A stretch of DNA of 64,000 bases, taken from positions 14,291-78,290 of the forward strand of contig JALNZB010000016.1 in NCBI GenBank assembly GCA_023229545.1, given 5' to 3'. How positions within the stretch are numbered: position 1 is the stretch's first letter; each line of letters begins with the position of its first letter. This stretch comes from Sulfuritalea sp. (GTDB lineage Bacteria > Pseudomonadota > Gammaproteobacteria > Burkholderiales > Rhodocyclaceae). Shown here in pieces: positions 47,857-56,609 of this stretch. Below the pieces are notes generated by a model. It was not told the origin of the DNA and searched no databases. It was given only the letters and a program-made list of their open reading frames with translations. The position numbers were made by a program, and so were the translations under genes.

Positions 47857-47962
47857 GGCGCTGGTGCCCCACGAATAATCCGCATCACGCACCACTTTGC
47901 GCACGGGCGGCGCGTTCATTTCTCGATGCCCCATAATTTGCATTCACTTAACGTTAGTAGAG

Positions 47963-48673
47963 TTAATGAATGTCTTTCCAGTACTCGCGTTTCAGCGCGT
48001 AAGCAAAGACGAAGGTTACGGCCAGGAAAATCAGCACGATCACGCCAAGCCGCTTGCGGAACTCGGCCACCGGTTCGCCCATGTACTTGAGGTAGGCAAC
48101 CAGATCGCCCGCCATGGCATCAAACTCCTGCGGCTTGAGTTTGCCGGGCTTGACCAGCTTCAGCGTGTGGTCCGCGCCCATCACCTGATCGCCTTGCAGT
48201 TCCCAGAACACATGCGGCATGCCGACGTTTTCGAACACCACGTTGTTCCAGCCGGTCGGTCGATTCTCGTCGCGATAAAAACCGCGCAGATAGGTGTACA
48301 GCCAGTCGGCGCCGCTGCCGGACTGCGAGGCTCGCGCCCGTGCAATGATGGTCAGATCGGGCGGCGGAACACCGAACCAGATCTTGGCATCGGCGCGCTG
48401 CATGGCGATCTTCATCGGTTCGCCGACTTTCTCGGCGGTAAACAGAAGATTTTCCTTAACCTGCGTATCGGAAAGACCAATGTCCCTCAGGCGGTTGTAG
48501 CGCATGTAGGACGCCGAATGACAGTTCAGGCAGTAATTGACAAATATCTTGGCGCCGTTTTGCAGCGCGGCCATGTCGTTCGACTTGTCCGGAGCGCGGT
48601 CGAGATGCAGTTCGATACCCGCGGCAAACGTCAGCAGCGGCGCAAACAGGATTGCGGCAAGGAATTTCTTCAT
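47963..48673 (-). CDS. petC: Cytochrome c1 of the bc1 complex
   Basis: Haem c subunit that passes electrons from the Rieske protein to soluble cytochrome c. The 236 residues have a signal peptide (MKKFLAAILFAPLLTFAAG), the haem motif CLNCH, the axial Met expected near PHVFWELQGDQVMGA, and a C-terminal anchor helix (RLGVIVLIFLAVTFVFAY) ending in KREYWKDIH. Overlaps the petB stop by four bases. Faces the periplasm. Confidence 0.96.
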   Translation of the reverse strand: MKKFLAAILFAPLLTFAAGIELHLDRAPDKSNDMAALQNGAKIFVNYCLNCHSASYMRYNRLRDIGLSDTQVKENLLFTAEKVGEPMKIAMQRADAKIWFGVPPPDLTIIARARASQSGSGADWLYTYLRGFYRDENRPTGWNNVVFENVGMPHVFWELQGDQVMGADHTLKLVKPGKLKPQEFDAMAGDLVAYLKYMGEPVAEFRKRLGVIVLIFLAVTFVFAYALKREYWKDIH

Positions 48674-49947
48674 TTCGAGGTCACCCTGTCCGGCTCTGGC
48701 TGGCACTTGTCGAGGCTGCTGTATATCGGCATCAGCAGGAAGAATGCAAAATAGATCATCGAGCATATCTGCGCGACGATGGTGCGAACCGGCGTCTGAC
48801 CCATCGTGCCGAGATAACCGAGGATAAGGAAGGAAGCGATGAATGCCGCAAGGAAACCCTTGTACAGGGGACCACGATAGCGAATCGACTTCACCGGGCT
48901 GCGATCCAGCCAGGGCAGCAGGGCAATGACCATGGTCGCCGCACCCATCGCCATCACGCCCCAGAACTTCGCATCAATGCCGAACAGCGGATAGGTCACC
49001 GCGCGCAGGATCGAGTAGTAGGGCGTGAAATACCACACCGGAGCGATGTGCGCCGGCGTCACCATAGGGTCGGCCGGGAAGAAATTGTTGTACTCGAGGA
49101 AGTAGCCACCGAATTCCGGCATGAAGAAGATGATGACCGAGAACACCATCAGGAAGACCACGACGCCGACAATGTCCTTCACCGTGTAATAGGGATGGAA
49201 GGGAATGCCGTCGAGCGGAATGCCATTCGCATCCTTGTTCTTCTTGATCTCGATGCCGTCCGGATTGTTCGAGCCGACTTGGTGCAGGGCGATAAGATGC
49301 GCGACCACCAGACCGAGCAGCACCAGCGGCACCGCAATGACGTGGAAGGCGAAGAAACGATTGAGCGTCGCATCGCCGACGACATAGTCGCCGCGCAGCC
49401 AGAGCGACAGATCCTCCCCGATCAGCGGAATCGTCGAAAACAGATTCACGATCACCTGCGCGCCCCAGAACGACATCTGGCCCCACGGCAACAGATAGCC
49501 GAAGAACGCCTCCGCCATCAACAGGAAAAAGATCAGCATGCCAAAAACCCAGATCAGCTCGCGCGGCTTGCGGTAGGAACCGTAGAGCATGCCCCGAAAA
49601 ATGTGCAGATAGACGGCCGCGAAAAAAAACGACGCGCCCGTCGAGTGCATGTAGCGGATCAGCCAGCCCCAGGGCACATCGCGCATGATGTACTCGACGC
49701 TGGCAAAAGACACCGGAACGCCGGAAGCATTCAGCGAAGCATCGGGCTTGAAGTGCATGGTGAGCAAAATGCCGGTAACGAACTGGATCCCCAGCACCAG
49801 CATCGCCAGCGAACCGAAGAGATACCAGAAGTTGAAGTTCTTCGGCGCGTAGTACCCGACGAGATGATCTTTCCAGAAAGAAGTAAGCGGAAAGCGCTCA
49901 TCAACCCAGTTCAGCGTTCCCTGCAACACAGCGGTCATCTTACTCAT
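48670..49947 (-). CDS. petB: Cytochrome b of the bc1 complex
   Basis: Quinol-oxidising membrane subunit with two haem b. The 425 residues have eight or more membrane helices; haem ligands lie in IRYMHSTGASFFFAAVYLHI and FFAFHVIAVPLVLLGLVVAHL; the quinol-site motif is near GYLLPWGQMSFWGA and the PEF-type loop is MPEFGGYFLEYN here. I prefer the ATG at 49947 (MSKMTAVLQG). Four bases separate it from petA upstream. Confidence 0.96.
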   Translation of the reverse strand: MSKMTAVLQGTLNWVDERFPLTSFWKDHLVGYYAPKNFNFWYLFGSLAMLVLGIQFVTGILLTMHFKPDASLNASGVPVSFASVEYIMRDVPWGWLIRYMHSTGASFFFAAVYLHIFRGMLYGSYRKPRELIWVFGMLIFFLLMAEAFFGYLLPWGQMSFWGAQVIVNLFSTIPLIGEDLSLWLRGDYVVGDATLNRFFAFHVIAVPLVLLGLVVAHLIALHQVGSNNPDGIEIKKNKDANGIPLDGIPFHPYYTVKDIVGVVVFLMVFSVIIFFMPEFGGYFLEYNNFFPADPMVTPAHIAPVWYFTPYYSILRAVTYPLFGIDAKFWGVMAMGAATMVIALLPWLDRSPVKSIRYRGPLYKGFLAAFIASFLILGYLGTMGQTPVRTIVAQICSMIYFAFFLLMPIYSSLDKCQPEPDRVTSK

Positions 49948-49951
49948 CGCA

Positions 49952-50545
49952 TCAGGCCTTCTTGTCTTCGCCAATCACAATCCTGGCGTCGCCAAGATAC
50001 ATATGGGGAGGGATTTCGAGGTTGTCCGGCGCCGGCTTGCCTTTGTAGACGCGACCGGCAAGGTCGAAAGTGGAACCATGGCAGGGACAGAAGAAACCGC
50101 CGGGCCAATCAGCCTCGATCCCGGACTCCGCACCCGTCTTGAACTTCTCGGTCGGCGAGCAGCCGAGGTGGGTACACAGACCGACAGCCACCAGAATCTC
50201 GGGCTTGATCGAACGCGTTTCGTTCTTGGCGTACTCGGGTTGCATATTCTTTTCGGACTTGGGGTCGGCAAGTTTGTCGCCAATCTTTTTCAGGGATTCC
50301 AGTTGTTCCTTGGTGCGGTTTATGACCCAGACCGGCTTGCCGCGCCACTCGACGGTCGTCATTTGACCGGGACCGAGCGTGCTGATATCGACTTCAACTG
50401 GCGCACCGGCGGCCTTCGCCCGCTCGGAAGGCAGCATGCTGGTCACAAACGGCACCGCCACCGCCACCCCAGCCACGCCACCGGCTGCCGCAGTGGCAAC
50501 CAGCAAACGGCGCCGACCGCAATCGACTTTATCGTCACAACTCAT
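49952..50545 (-). CDS. petA: Rieske iron-sulfur subunit of the bc1 complex
   Basis: The 197-residue [2Fe-2S] subunit that moves between cytochromes b and c1. A twin-arginine-type start (CGRRRLLVATAAAGGVAG) doubles as the membrane anchor; the cluster loops are CTHLGCSP and CPCHGS, with the extra Cys pair forming the disulfide. First gene of petABC. An FNR-type site lies 125 bases upstream of its ATG. Confidence 0.97.
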   Translation of the reverse strand: MSCDDKVDCGRRRLLVATAAAGGVAGVAVAVPFVTSMLPSERAKAAGAPVEVDISTLGPGQMTTVEWRGKPVWVINRTKEQLESLKKIGDKLADPKSEKNMQPEYAKNETRSIKPEILVAVGLCTHLGCSPTEKFKTGAESGIEADWPGGFFCPCHGSTFDLAGRVYKGKPAPDNLEIPPHMYLGDARIVIGEDKKA

Positions 50546-50669
50546 GGTGTTGATCCCTGAATACTGAAATGCAAATTCGGAAAGACCGCGATTGTAGCGA
50601 ATCTCGCGCGGCGATTAAAGCCCTGCGCCCAAGAAACTCGTCTGCGTGACTGGAAAAAAATGTTAAAAA

Positions 50670-50683
50670 TTGATATGGATCAA
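50670..50683 (-). promoter_or_regulatory. FNR/Anr-type site upstream of petABC
   Basis: TTGAT-ATGG-ATCAA is a perfect match to the FNR-family consensus TTGATNNNNATCAA, inside an AT-rich stretch that also carries ATTATATAAATG. It lies 125 bases before the petA ATG, the only nearby gene reading away from it. Confidence 0.75.
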
Positions 50684-50747
50684 TTATATAAATGCTTTAA
50701 CCAGCAAGCAAATTATCTCCCATGGTGAATAACCGGGAGGTGCGAAG

Positions 50748-50758
50748 CCCCCCCCCCC
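50748..50758. repeat. Run of eleven C between petA and leuD
   Basis: Uninterrupted C11 in the intergenic region, 27 bases beyond the end of leuD. Such runs change length by slippage and are also frequent places for sequencing error. Confidence 0.7.
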
Positions 50759-50784
50759 GGCCACGGCCTTGTCGAAATGTCCGA

Positions 50785-51432
50785 TCAAGCCAGTAAGGCA
50801 AACAGCCAGGGCTGCGCCGCCTTGTGTCTGGCTTCGAACGCCCTGATCTCGTCAGCGTGCTGAAGACTCAGGCCGATTTCGTCGAGGCCGTTCAGCAGGC
50901 AATGCTTGCGGTGCGGGGTAATGTCGAAGCTGAACCACTCGCCGGAGGGGTTCCGCACTGTCTGTGTCTCCAGATCGACTCTCAGGCGATAGCCTTCCGT
51001 GGCGGCGCACTCGCGGAACAACTGGTCGACAATTTCGGGCGATGCAACGATGGGCAGGATGCCGTTCTTGTAGCAGTTGCCGAAAAAGATGTCGGCGAAG
51101 GAAGGCGCGATGATGACCTGGAAGCCGTAGTCCTCGATGGCCCAGGGCGCGTGCTCGCGGCTGGAACCGCAACCGAAGTTGTCGCGCGCGAGCAGCACTT
51201 GCGCGCCCTTGTAGCGCGGCTGGTTGAGCACGAAATCCTTGCGGCGCGGACGATTCGTGCAATCCATGCCCGGCTCGCCGGTGTCGCTGTAGCGCCACTC
51301 GTCGAACAGGTAGGGACCGAAGCCCGAGCGCTTGATCGACTTGAGAAACTGCTTGGGGATGATCGCGTCGGTATCGACGTTGGCACGGTCGAGCGGACAG
51401 ACCAGCCCGTTAAGTTGCTTGAATGCTTTCAT
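50785..51432 (-). CDS. leuD: 3-isopropylmalate dehydratase small subunit
   Basis: Small subunit (215 residues) of the isomerase that converts 2- to 3-isopropylmalate in leucine synthesis; it also acts on citramalate. The family marks are MKAFKQLNGLVCPLDRANVDTD, IIPKQFLKSIKR, DNFGCGSSREHAPWAI and IIAPSFADIFFGNCYKNGILP. The ATG at 51432 follows the leuC stop by one base. The long frame upstream to 51579 is inside leuC. Confidence 0.97.
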   Translation of the reverse strand: MKAFKQLNGLVCPLDRANVDTDAIIPKQFLKSIKRSGFGPYLFDEWRYSDTGEPGMDCTNRPRRKDFVLNQPRYKGAQVLLARDNFGCGSSREHAPWAIEDYGFQVIIAPSFADIFFGNCYKNGILPIVASPEIVDQLFRECAATEGYRLRVDLETQTVRNPSGEWFSFDITPHRKHCLLNGLDEIGLSLQHADEIRAFEARHKAAQPWLFALLA

Positions 51433-51433
51433 G

Positions 51434-52840
51434 TCAGAAATTCCTGATGTCGACGAAGTGACCGGCGATGGCGGCGGCGGCGGCCATTTCCGGGCTGACC
51501 AGATGCGTGCGCCCACCGGCGCCCTGGCGTCCCTCGAAATTGCGGTTGGAAGTGGAGGCGCAGCGCTCGCCCGGCGCAAGGCGGTCGGCGTTCATCGCCA
51601 GACACATCGAACAACCTGGCTCGCGCCATTCGAAACCGGCGCCGACGAAAATCTTGTCCAGCCCCTCGGCCTCGGCCTGGCGCTTGACCATGCCGGAACC
51701 CGGCACGACCAGCACCAGCTTGACGCTGGCCGCTTTCTTGCGGCCCTTGATGACTTTGGCGGCGGCACGCAGGTCCTCGATGCGCGAGTTGGTGCAGGAG
51801 CCGATGAATACCTTGTCGACCTTGATCTCGCAGATCGGCGTGTCGGCGGCAAGCCCCATGTATTTCAATGCTCTTTCAATGCCGCCCCGCTTCTGCGAAT
51901 CGGCTTCGTTGGCCGGGTTGGGCACCTGCCCGCCGACCGGCAGCACCTGCTCCGGCGAAGTGCCCCAGGTCACCTGTGGCTCGATGCTGGCGGCATTGAA
52001 CTCGACCACGGCGTCAAACTTGGCGTCGGCATCGGTTTGCAACGTCTTCCAGTAGGCCACCGCCTTGTCCCAGTCGGCGCCCTTTGGCGCGTACCGGCGT
52101 CCCTTGAGATACTCCACGGTCTTTTCATCCGGCGCCACCAGCCCGGCGCGCGCGCCGGCCTCGATGGCCATGTTGCACAGGGTCATGCGCCCTTCCATCG
52201 ACAGACCGCGCACAGCCTCCCCGCCGAACTCGATGGCATAACCGGTGCCGCCGGCCGTGCCGATCTTGCCGATGATGGCCAGCGCAATGTCCTTCGCCGT
52301 CACGCCAGCGCCGACTTTCCCTTCCACCTTGATCAGCATGCGCTTCGAACGCTTGGCGACCAGTGTCTGCGTTGCCAGCACGTGCTCGACTTCGGAAGTG
52401 CCGACACCGTGCGCCAGCGCGCCGAAAGCGCCGTGGGTCGACGTGTGGCTGTCGCCGCAAACCACCGTCATGCCCGGCAGCGTCGTGCCGTTCTCCGGGC
52501 CGATGACGTGGATGATGCCCTGGTTGGCGTGCTTGAACGGGAAATACACCAGCGCGCCGAACTCCTTGATGTTGGCGTCGAGCGTTTCCACCTGCAAGCG
52601 GGCGACAGGTTCCTGGATGCCCGCGTCCCAATGGTCGGTCGGCGTGTTGTGATCCGGAACGGCGACGATGCTGTCGGCGCGCCAGGCCTTGCGACCGGCC
52701 AGGCGCATGCCCTCGAAGGCCTGCGCACTGGTGACCTCGTGCATCAAATGGCGGTCGATGTAGAGCAGGCAGGTGCCGTCGCTCTCCTCGCGAACCACAT
52801 GCGATTCCCACAACTTGTCGTAAAGCGTCTTGCCAGCCAT
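51434..52840 (-). CDS. leuC: 3-isopropylmalate dehydratase large subunit
   Basis: Aconitase-family subunit with a [4Fe-4S] cluster, 468 residues. Cluster cysteines are in VFIGSCTNSRIEDLRAA and GCSMCLAMNADRL; VCGDSHTSTHGAFGALAHG is also conserved. The stretch usually written GK..PGVTAKD in relatives reads GKVGAGVTAKD here because it overlaps a copy of the dispersed 22-base element; length is unchanged. Forms an operon with leuD and is divergent from an XRE-type regulator. Confidence 0.97.
   Translation of the reverse strand: MAGKTLYDKLWESHVVREESDGTCLLYIDRHLMHEVTSAQAFEGMRLAGRKAWRADSIVAVPDHNTPTDHWDAGIQEPVARLQVETLDANIKEFGALVYFPFKHANQGIIHVIGPENGTTLPGMTVVCGDSHTSTHGAFGALAHGVGTSEVEHVLATQTLVAKRSKRMLIKVEGKVGAGVTAKDIALAIIGKIGTAGGTGYAIEFGGEAVRGLSMEGRMTLCNMAIEAGARAGLVAPDEKTVEYLKGRRYAPKGADWDKAVAYWKTLQTDADAKFDAVVEFNAASIEPQVTWGTSPEQVLPVGGQVPNPANEADSQKRGGIERALKYMGLAADTPICEIKVDKVFIGSCTNSRIEDLRAAAKVIKGRKKAASVKLVLVVPGSGMVKRQAEAEGLDKIFVGAGFEWREPGCSMCLAMNADRLAPGERCASTSNRNFEGRQGAGGRTHLVSPEMAAAAAIAGHFVDIRNF
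52295..52316 (+). repeat. Dispersed 22-base element, copy 9 (inside leuC)
   Basis: Exact consensus match (NN = CA), antisense to leuC, read as KVGAGVTAKD within a conserved part of the enzyme. Confidence 0.8.
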
Positions 52841-52908
52841 GAAAGCTCCTTGCTGGATGAGGGTTGGCGCCCACCAAAGGGCGAATGCGATAAATGGTAG
52901 CGAAGGAT

Positions 52909-52938
52909 TTGTACCCTGACAAGACAGGTAGTTATACT
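52909..52938 (+). promoter_or_regulatory. Promoter of the XRE-type regulator
   Basis: TTGTAC, 18-base spacer, TATACT, 34 bases before the regulator ATG. The spacer contains CCTG-ACAAGA-CAGG style symmetry that could bind the regulator itself. Confidence 0.6.
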
Positions 52939-52971
52939 GGTATCAGGAATAACAGCCAGGAACGCGAAATC

Positions 52972-53766
52972 ATGGATAGCCGCCGTCATGAACTGGGCGA
53001 ATTTCTGCAAGTGCTGCGCAGCCGCTACGCCCCCGAGACCTTCGGCTTTCCGGCCGGCAGCCGGCGCCGCACGCAGGGGCTGCGCCGCGAAGAAGTGGCG
53101 CAACTGGCCGGCATCAGCCCGACCTGGTACACCTGGATCGAACAGGGGCGTGCCGCGAATGTTTCGGCCGATGCGCTCGACCGCCTGGCGCGGACGCTGC
53201 GCCTGAGCCGAGGCGAACGCAACTACATCTTCGAGCTGGCCGGGCGGCGCGATCCGCTGGCGGCGGCCCCCGAGGAAGACGCGGCCTCGGAGCTGCTGAC
53301 CAGCCTGCTGGGCGACATCGACATTCCCGCCTACATCATGGGCCGCACCTGGGACATGCTGGCCTGGAACGCGGCGGCGGCAGAGTTGTTCACCGGTTGG
53401 CTGGACAAGCCGATGAAGGCGCACGAACCGCCGCGCAACCTGTTGCGTTTTGTTTTCCTGCGGGCGCAGACGCGCAAATTTCTCGTCGATTGGGAGACGC
53501 GGGCGCGCCGCATCACCGCCGAATTCCGCGCCGACTGCCGCACGCGCCTGGACGAGCCGGCGCTGCAGCAACTGATCGAGGAACTGAAGCAGGCGAGTCC
53601 CGAGTTTTCGCGCTTCTGGAAACAGCACGACGTGCTGGAGCGCCAGGGCGGGCAGCGCAGCTTCAACCATCCGCGCCGCGGCCTGGTCATCTATCAACAG
53701 GTGACGCTGCGACCGGTGGATCAGGAACAGTTGAAGCTGGTGCTGCTGAAGCCGAACGCGCCTTAG
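52972..53766 (+). CDS. XRE-type regulator with MmyB-like ligand domain
   Basis: A 264-residue transcription factor. The N-terminal helix-turn-helix reads GFPAGSRRRTQGLRREEVAQLAGISPTWYTWIEQGR in two conserved parts, the signature of the MmyB-like XRE group; the C-terminal part (AYIMGRTWDMLAWNAAAAELF, then NLLRFVFLRAQTRKFLVDWE) is a PAS-like ligand domain reported to bind fatty acids in relatives. Targets are often neighbouring oxidoreductases or its own gene. The ATG at 52972 follows a good promoter; divergent from leuC and convergent with cimA, with a 4-base overlap of the 3' ends. Confidence 0.9.
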   Translation: MDSRRHELGEFLQVLRSRYAPETFGFPAGSRRRTQGLRREEVAQLAGISPTWYTWIEQGRAANVSADALDRLARTLRLSRGERNYIFELAGRRDPLAAAPEEDAASELLTSLLGDIDIPAYIMGRTWDMLAWNAAAAELFTGWLDKPMKAHEPPRNLLRFVFLRAQTRKFLVDWETRARRITAEFRADCRTRLDEPALQQLIEELKQASPEFSRFWKQHDVLERQGGQRSFNHPRRGLVIYQQVTLRPVDQEQLKLVLLKPNAP

Positions 53767-55340
53767 ACGACCTTCCGTTCCTGTTCGCGCATCAGCTTGT
53801 ACTCGATGGAATCCACCAGCGCCCGCCACGAGGCGTCGATGATGTCGGTGGACACGCCGATCGTCGTCCAGTTCTCGCGATGATCGGTGGATTCGATCAG
53901 CACGCGCACCCTGGCGGCGGTGGCCTGGTCGGAATCGAGCACGCGGACCTTGTAATCGGTGAGCCGAATCTCGCTGATTTCCGGGTAGAAACGCTCAAGG
54001 GCCTTGCGCACCGCCTTGTCCAGGGCATTCACCGGCCCATCGCCCTCGGCTGAAGAAACTTCTTCCTGCTCGCCGACGCTGATCCTGATGGTTGCCGATG
54101 AATTGACGCCGTTCACCGACGGTTCGACGACGACGACCTTGAATTCCTTGAGTTCGAAGAACGGCTTGAACTTGCCGAGCAGCTTGCGCACCACGAGTTC
54201 GAAGGAACTCTCGGCGGTCTCGAACTGGTAACCCTCGTGTTCGAGTTCCTTGAGCCGGGCGACGATCTTCTGCGTTTCCGGCGCATCCTTGCCGAGGGTC
54301 GGATCGACGGCGTTGATCCGCGTCATCAGCATGCTGCGCCCCGCCACCTCGGATATCAGGGTGCGCCGGGCGTTGCCGACCCGCTCCGGATCGATGTGCT
54401 CGTAGGACACCGGATTCTTGACGACGGCATCGATATGCATGCCGCCCTTGTGGGCGAAAGCATCGCCGCCGACGTAGGCCGCCTTCTCGTTGTGCGTCAT
54501 GTTGGCAATGTCGCTGACGGCGCGCGCCACCGAAGTCAGTTGCTCCATGCTCGCCGCCGCAATGCAGTCGAAGCCGAGCTTGAGTTGCAGATTGGGAATG
54601 ATCGAGCACAGATTGGCATTGCCGCAACGCTCGCCGATGCCATTGAGGGTGCCCTGCACCTGGGTCGCGCCCGCCTGCACCGCCATGATCGAGTTGGCCA
54701 CCGCCAGCTCGCAATCGTTGTGGCAATGGATGCCGATGGTGACCGGAAACAGCGCCTTGACCCGCGCCGTGACATCAAAAATCTCGCCGGGAAAGGTGCC
54801 GCCGTTGGTGTCGCACAGGCAAAGGCAGTCGGCGCCCGCCTCGGCTGCCGCCGTCAGGGTCTGTAACGCGTAGTCGGCGTTGGCCTTGTAGCCGTCGAAG
54901 AAATGCTCGGCGTCATACACCACCTCCTTGCCCTGCTGCTTGAGGTAGCGGATCGTGTCGCCGATCATGCGCAAGTTCTCGTCCAGCGTGGTGCGCAGGA
55001 TTTCAGTGACCTGGTAGTCCCAGCTCTTGCCGAAAATGGCGACGGCCGATGTTCCGGCCCGCAGCAGCGACATCACGTTGCTGTCATCGGCGACATCGAC
55101 GCCCACCTTGCGCGTGGCGCCAAAGGCGATCAGACGCGAATGGCCGAGACTGAGCGCCTTGACGCGCTCGAAAAATTCCAGATCCTTCGGATTGGAGCCG
55201 GGATTGCCGGCCTCGATGTAATCCACGCCCAGCGCGTCGAGCCGCCGGACGATCTTGAGCTTGTCCTCCACCGAGTAGGAAATGCCCTGCGCCTGGGCGC
55301 CGTCGCGCAAGGTGGAGTCGTAAATTGAAATCCGCTTCAT
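53763..55340 (-). CDS. cimA: (R)-citramalate synthase
   Basis: Condenses acetyl-CoA with pyruvate, giving a threonine-independent start to isoleucine synthesis. The 525 residues show the HMGL-type barrel (YDSTLRDGAQAQGISYSVEDKL, IGIHCHNDCELAVANS, GTLNGIGERCGNANL), a linker, and the C-terminal regulatory domain that binds isoleucine. The longer form with NPGSNPKDLEFFERV marks CimA rather than LeuA. The ATG at 55340 is preferred over a TTG two codons earlier. leuCD next door would process its product. Confidence 0.93.
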   Translation of the reverse strand: MKRISIYDSTLRDGAQAQGISYSVEDKLKIVRRLDALGVDYIEAGNPGSNPKDLEFFERVKALSLGHSRLIAFGATRKVGVDVADDSNVMSLLRAGTSAVAIFGKSWDYQVTEILRTTLDENLRMIGDTIRYLKQQGKEVVYDAEHFFDGYKANADYALQTLTAAAEAGADCLCLCDTNGGTFPGEIFDVTARVKALFPVTIGIHCHNDCELAVANSIMAVQAGATQVQGTLNGIGERCGNANLCSIIPNLQLKLGFDCIAAASMEQLTSVARAVSDIANMTHNEKAAYVGGDAFAHKGGMHIDAVVKNPVSYEHIDPERVGNARRTLISEVAGRSMLMTRINAVDPTLGKDAPETQKIVARLKELEHEGYQFETAESSFELVVRKLLGKFKPFFELKEFKVVVVEPSVNGVNSSATIRISVGEQEEVSSAEGDGPVNALDKAVRKALERFYPEISEIRLTDYKVRVLDSDQATAARVRVLIESTDHRENWTTIGVSTDIIDASWRALVDSIEYKLMREQERKVV

Positions 55341-55464
55341 GCCCAAATTTTACAGGGTGAATGCCGTAGCGGTCGTTGCTCCAGAGTCATCCGCCAAACA
55401 GCCTCGTGCACGGCAGCGAAGCTGGCGATGGACGGAAACAGCTTGCCGTGCCAGCGCGGCACCT

Positions 55465-55710
55465 TTAGCCGACCACCGGCTTCTGCCGCGAGCGCCGCGC
55501 GCGGCGCGCCAGTTCCAGCAGACCGCGCAAGGCATCGTTCACGGCTTGCGCGTTGGGAAAAGCCTTTTGCACCTCCGGCGCGATGACCACCACGTTGGAT
55601 GCCTCGCGACATGCTTTCGCATACTTGCCGCGAACCATGGGGCCGAAGTCCTCGCGCCTATATTCGGCGCGAAGCTCGTCCGGTTCGTTAGCTGCCTTAG
55701 CCTTCTTCAT
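55465..55710 (-). CDS. brnA: BrnA-like antitoxin
   Basis: An 81-residue protein (MKKAKAANEPDELRAEYRREDFGPMVRGKYAK...) with a C-terminal ribbon-helix-helix-like part (VQKAFPNAQAVNDALRGLLELARR). The REDFGPMVRGKY and FPNA..VN.ALR pieces match BrnT partners. It follows and overlaps the BrnT-like gene by 14 bases, the normal toxin-first order of BrnTA systems. The ATG at 55710 is used; the longer frame lies in the toxin gene. Confidence 0.82.
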   Translation of the reverse strand: MKKAKAANEPDELRAEYRREDFGPMVRGKYAKACREASNVVVIAPEVQKAFPNAQAVNDALRGLLELARRARRSRQKPVVG

Positions 55711-55969
55711 AGAATTTCCTTTCGACCCGCGTCGCGAGGCGGGCGCTGATAATGCGAATTCTGCCACTTCGTTCGGTATGCGACACAAGCAAGATGCGAT
55801 TTCTCGCGGACAAGCCGAAGGTCACGTAGCGATGCTCGCTGACCGAATGGTCCGGGTCTCGGCCCGTCAGCGACAAGTCATCCTCGAAAACGGACGACGC
55901 TTCCTCGAAAGACACTTTGTGCTTGCGAAAATTTTCGGTTGCCTTGAACTCTTCCCATTCAAAATTCAC
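55697..55969 (-). CDS. brnT: BrnT-like toxin (DUF497)
   Basis: A 90-residue RNase-fold toxin starting at GTG with AAGGAGG upstream. It reads FEWEEFKATENFRKHKVSFEEASSVFED, then RYVTFGLSARNRILLVSHTERSGRIRIISARLATRVERKFYE in conserved segments; the RIISAR...ER..Y ending is the family signature. In Brucella BrnT inhibits translation and BrnA represses the operon. Start of the accessory region that runs to about 62.9 kb. Confidence 0.88.
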   Translation of the reverse strand: MNFEWEEFKATENFRKHKVSFEEASSVFEDDLSLTGRDPDHSVSEHRYVTFGLSARNRILLVSHTERSGRIRIISARLATRVERKFYEEG

Positions 55970-56609
55970 ATGGCCTCCTTAGAAGCACTCGTTCCCGCCA
56001 TCTGCATACCTGCCGATTTTCTTTGCCAAAATTTGACCCAGGCCCCTTTTCACTGGTACTTACGAGCAGACAACAGCTATGTTAATTTAATTCGACCCTG
56101 GCCCCTTTGATTACTTAATTCGACGCTAGCCCATTTTCCAGTTGCGGATTGAGTTCTTGCCTTTCGCGTACCACGGTCTATATTGAAAGTGTGCCGGGGC
56201 CGCAGCTACCTTGGCCGTATTGATAGTGGTTGCTGCATTCGCTTGGAGGCATATGGGTATATTTCGCGAGGGTTCATTGACATAACCGTGTAGTGCCCTG
56301 ACGGCGAAATGCCGGTTGCCTTGGCCTTGATGGCTAGGGCTGAAACTCGAAAAGCCTACGCTTTAGTGCGTGGGCTTTTTGCTTTATGGCGTGCGTTCGT
56401 GAGCTACGGCTGCAGCCAATCGGAAAGCCAGGCGCACGAGGGGCGGCGCGGGTGGCAGAGAAGATTCCCATTCTCTCCATTGCCTGAGCGGATTGGAACC
56501 GCCATTGGGATCAGCGTGGGATTCGTTTTCAAGAAGTCGGCGGTGACGAAACGGCTATTCACTTTGTCATGGAAAAGAATCCGAAGACGACCCCTTTTGT
56601 TCTTTTGGA
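55970..56609. other. Gene-poor region with short repeated remnants
   Basis: No credible gene. It holds three related short segments (TTTGACCCAGGCCCC near 56034, TTCGACCCTGGCCCCTTTGA near 56091, TTCGACGCTAGCCC near 56119), a hairpin at about 56359-56389 (AAGCCTACGC-TTTA-GTGCGTGGGCTTTTT) that may end transcription, and direct repeat R1. These look like decayed ends of mobile or repeated sequences. Confidence 0.5.
56531..56602 (+). repeat. Direct repeat R1 (72 bases)
   Basis: Matches R2 at 57092-57163 over 72 bases with about 11 differences; GGAAAAGAATCCGAAGACGA followed by CCCCTT is identical. The two copies flank the DUF167 gene. Confidence 0.8.

Noticed and set aside
50748..50758. C11 run as a phase-variation switch
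   Set aside because: It lies downstream of leuD and far from the petA promoter elements; no gene would be switched, and such runs are error-prone in sequencing.
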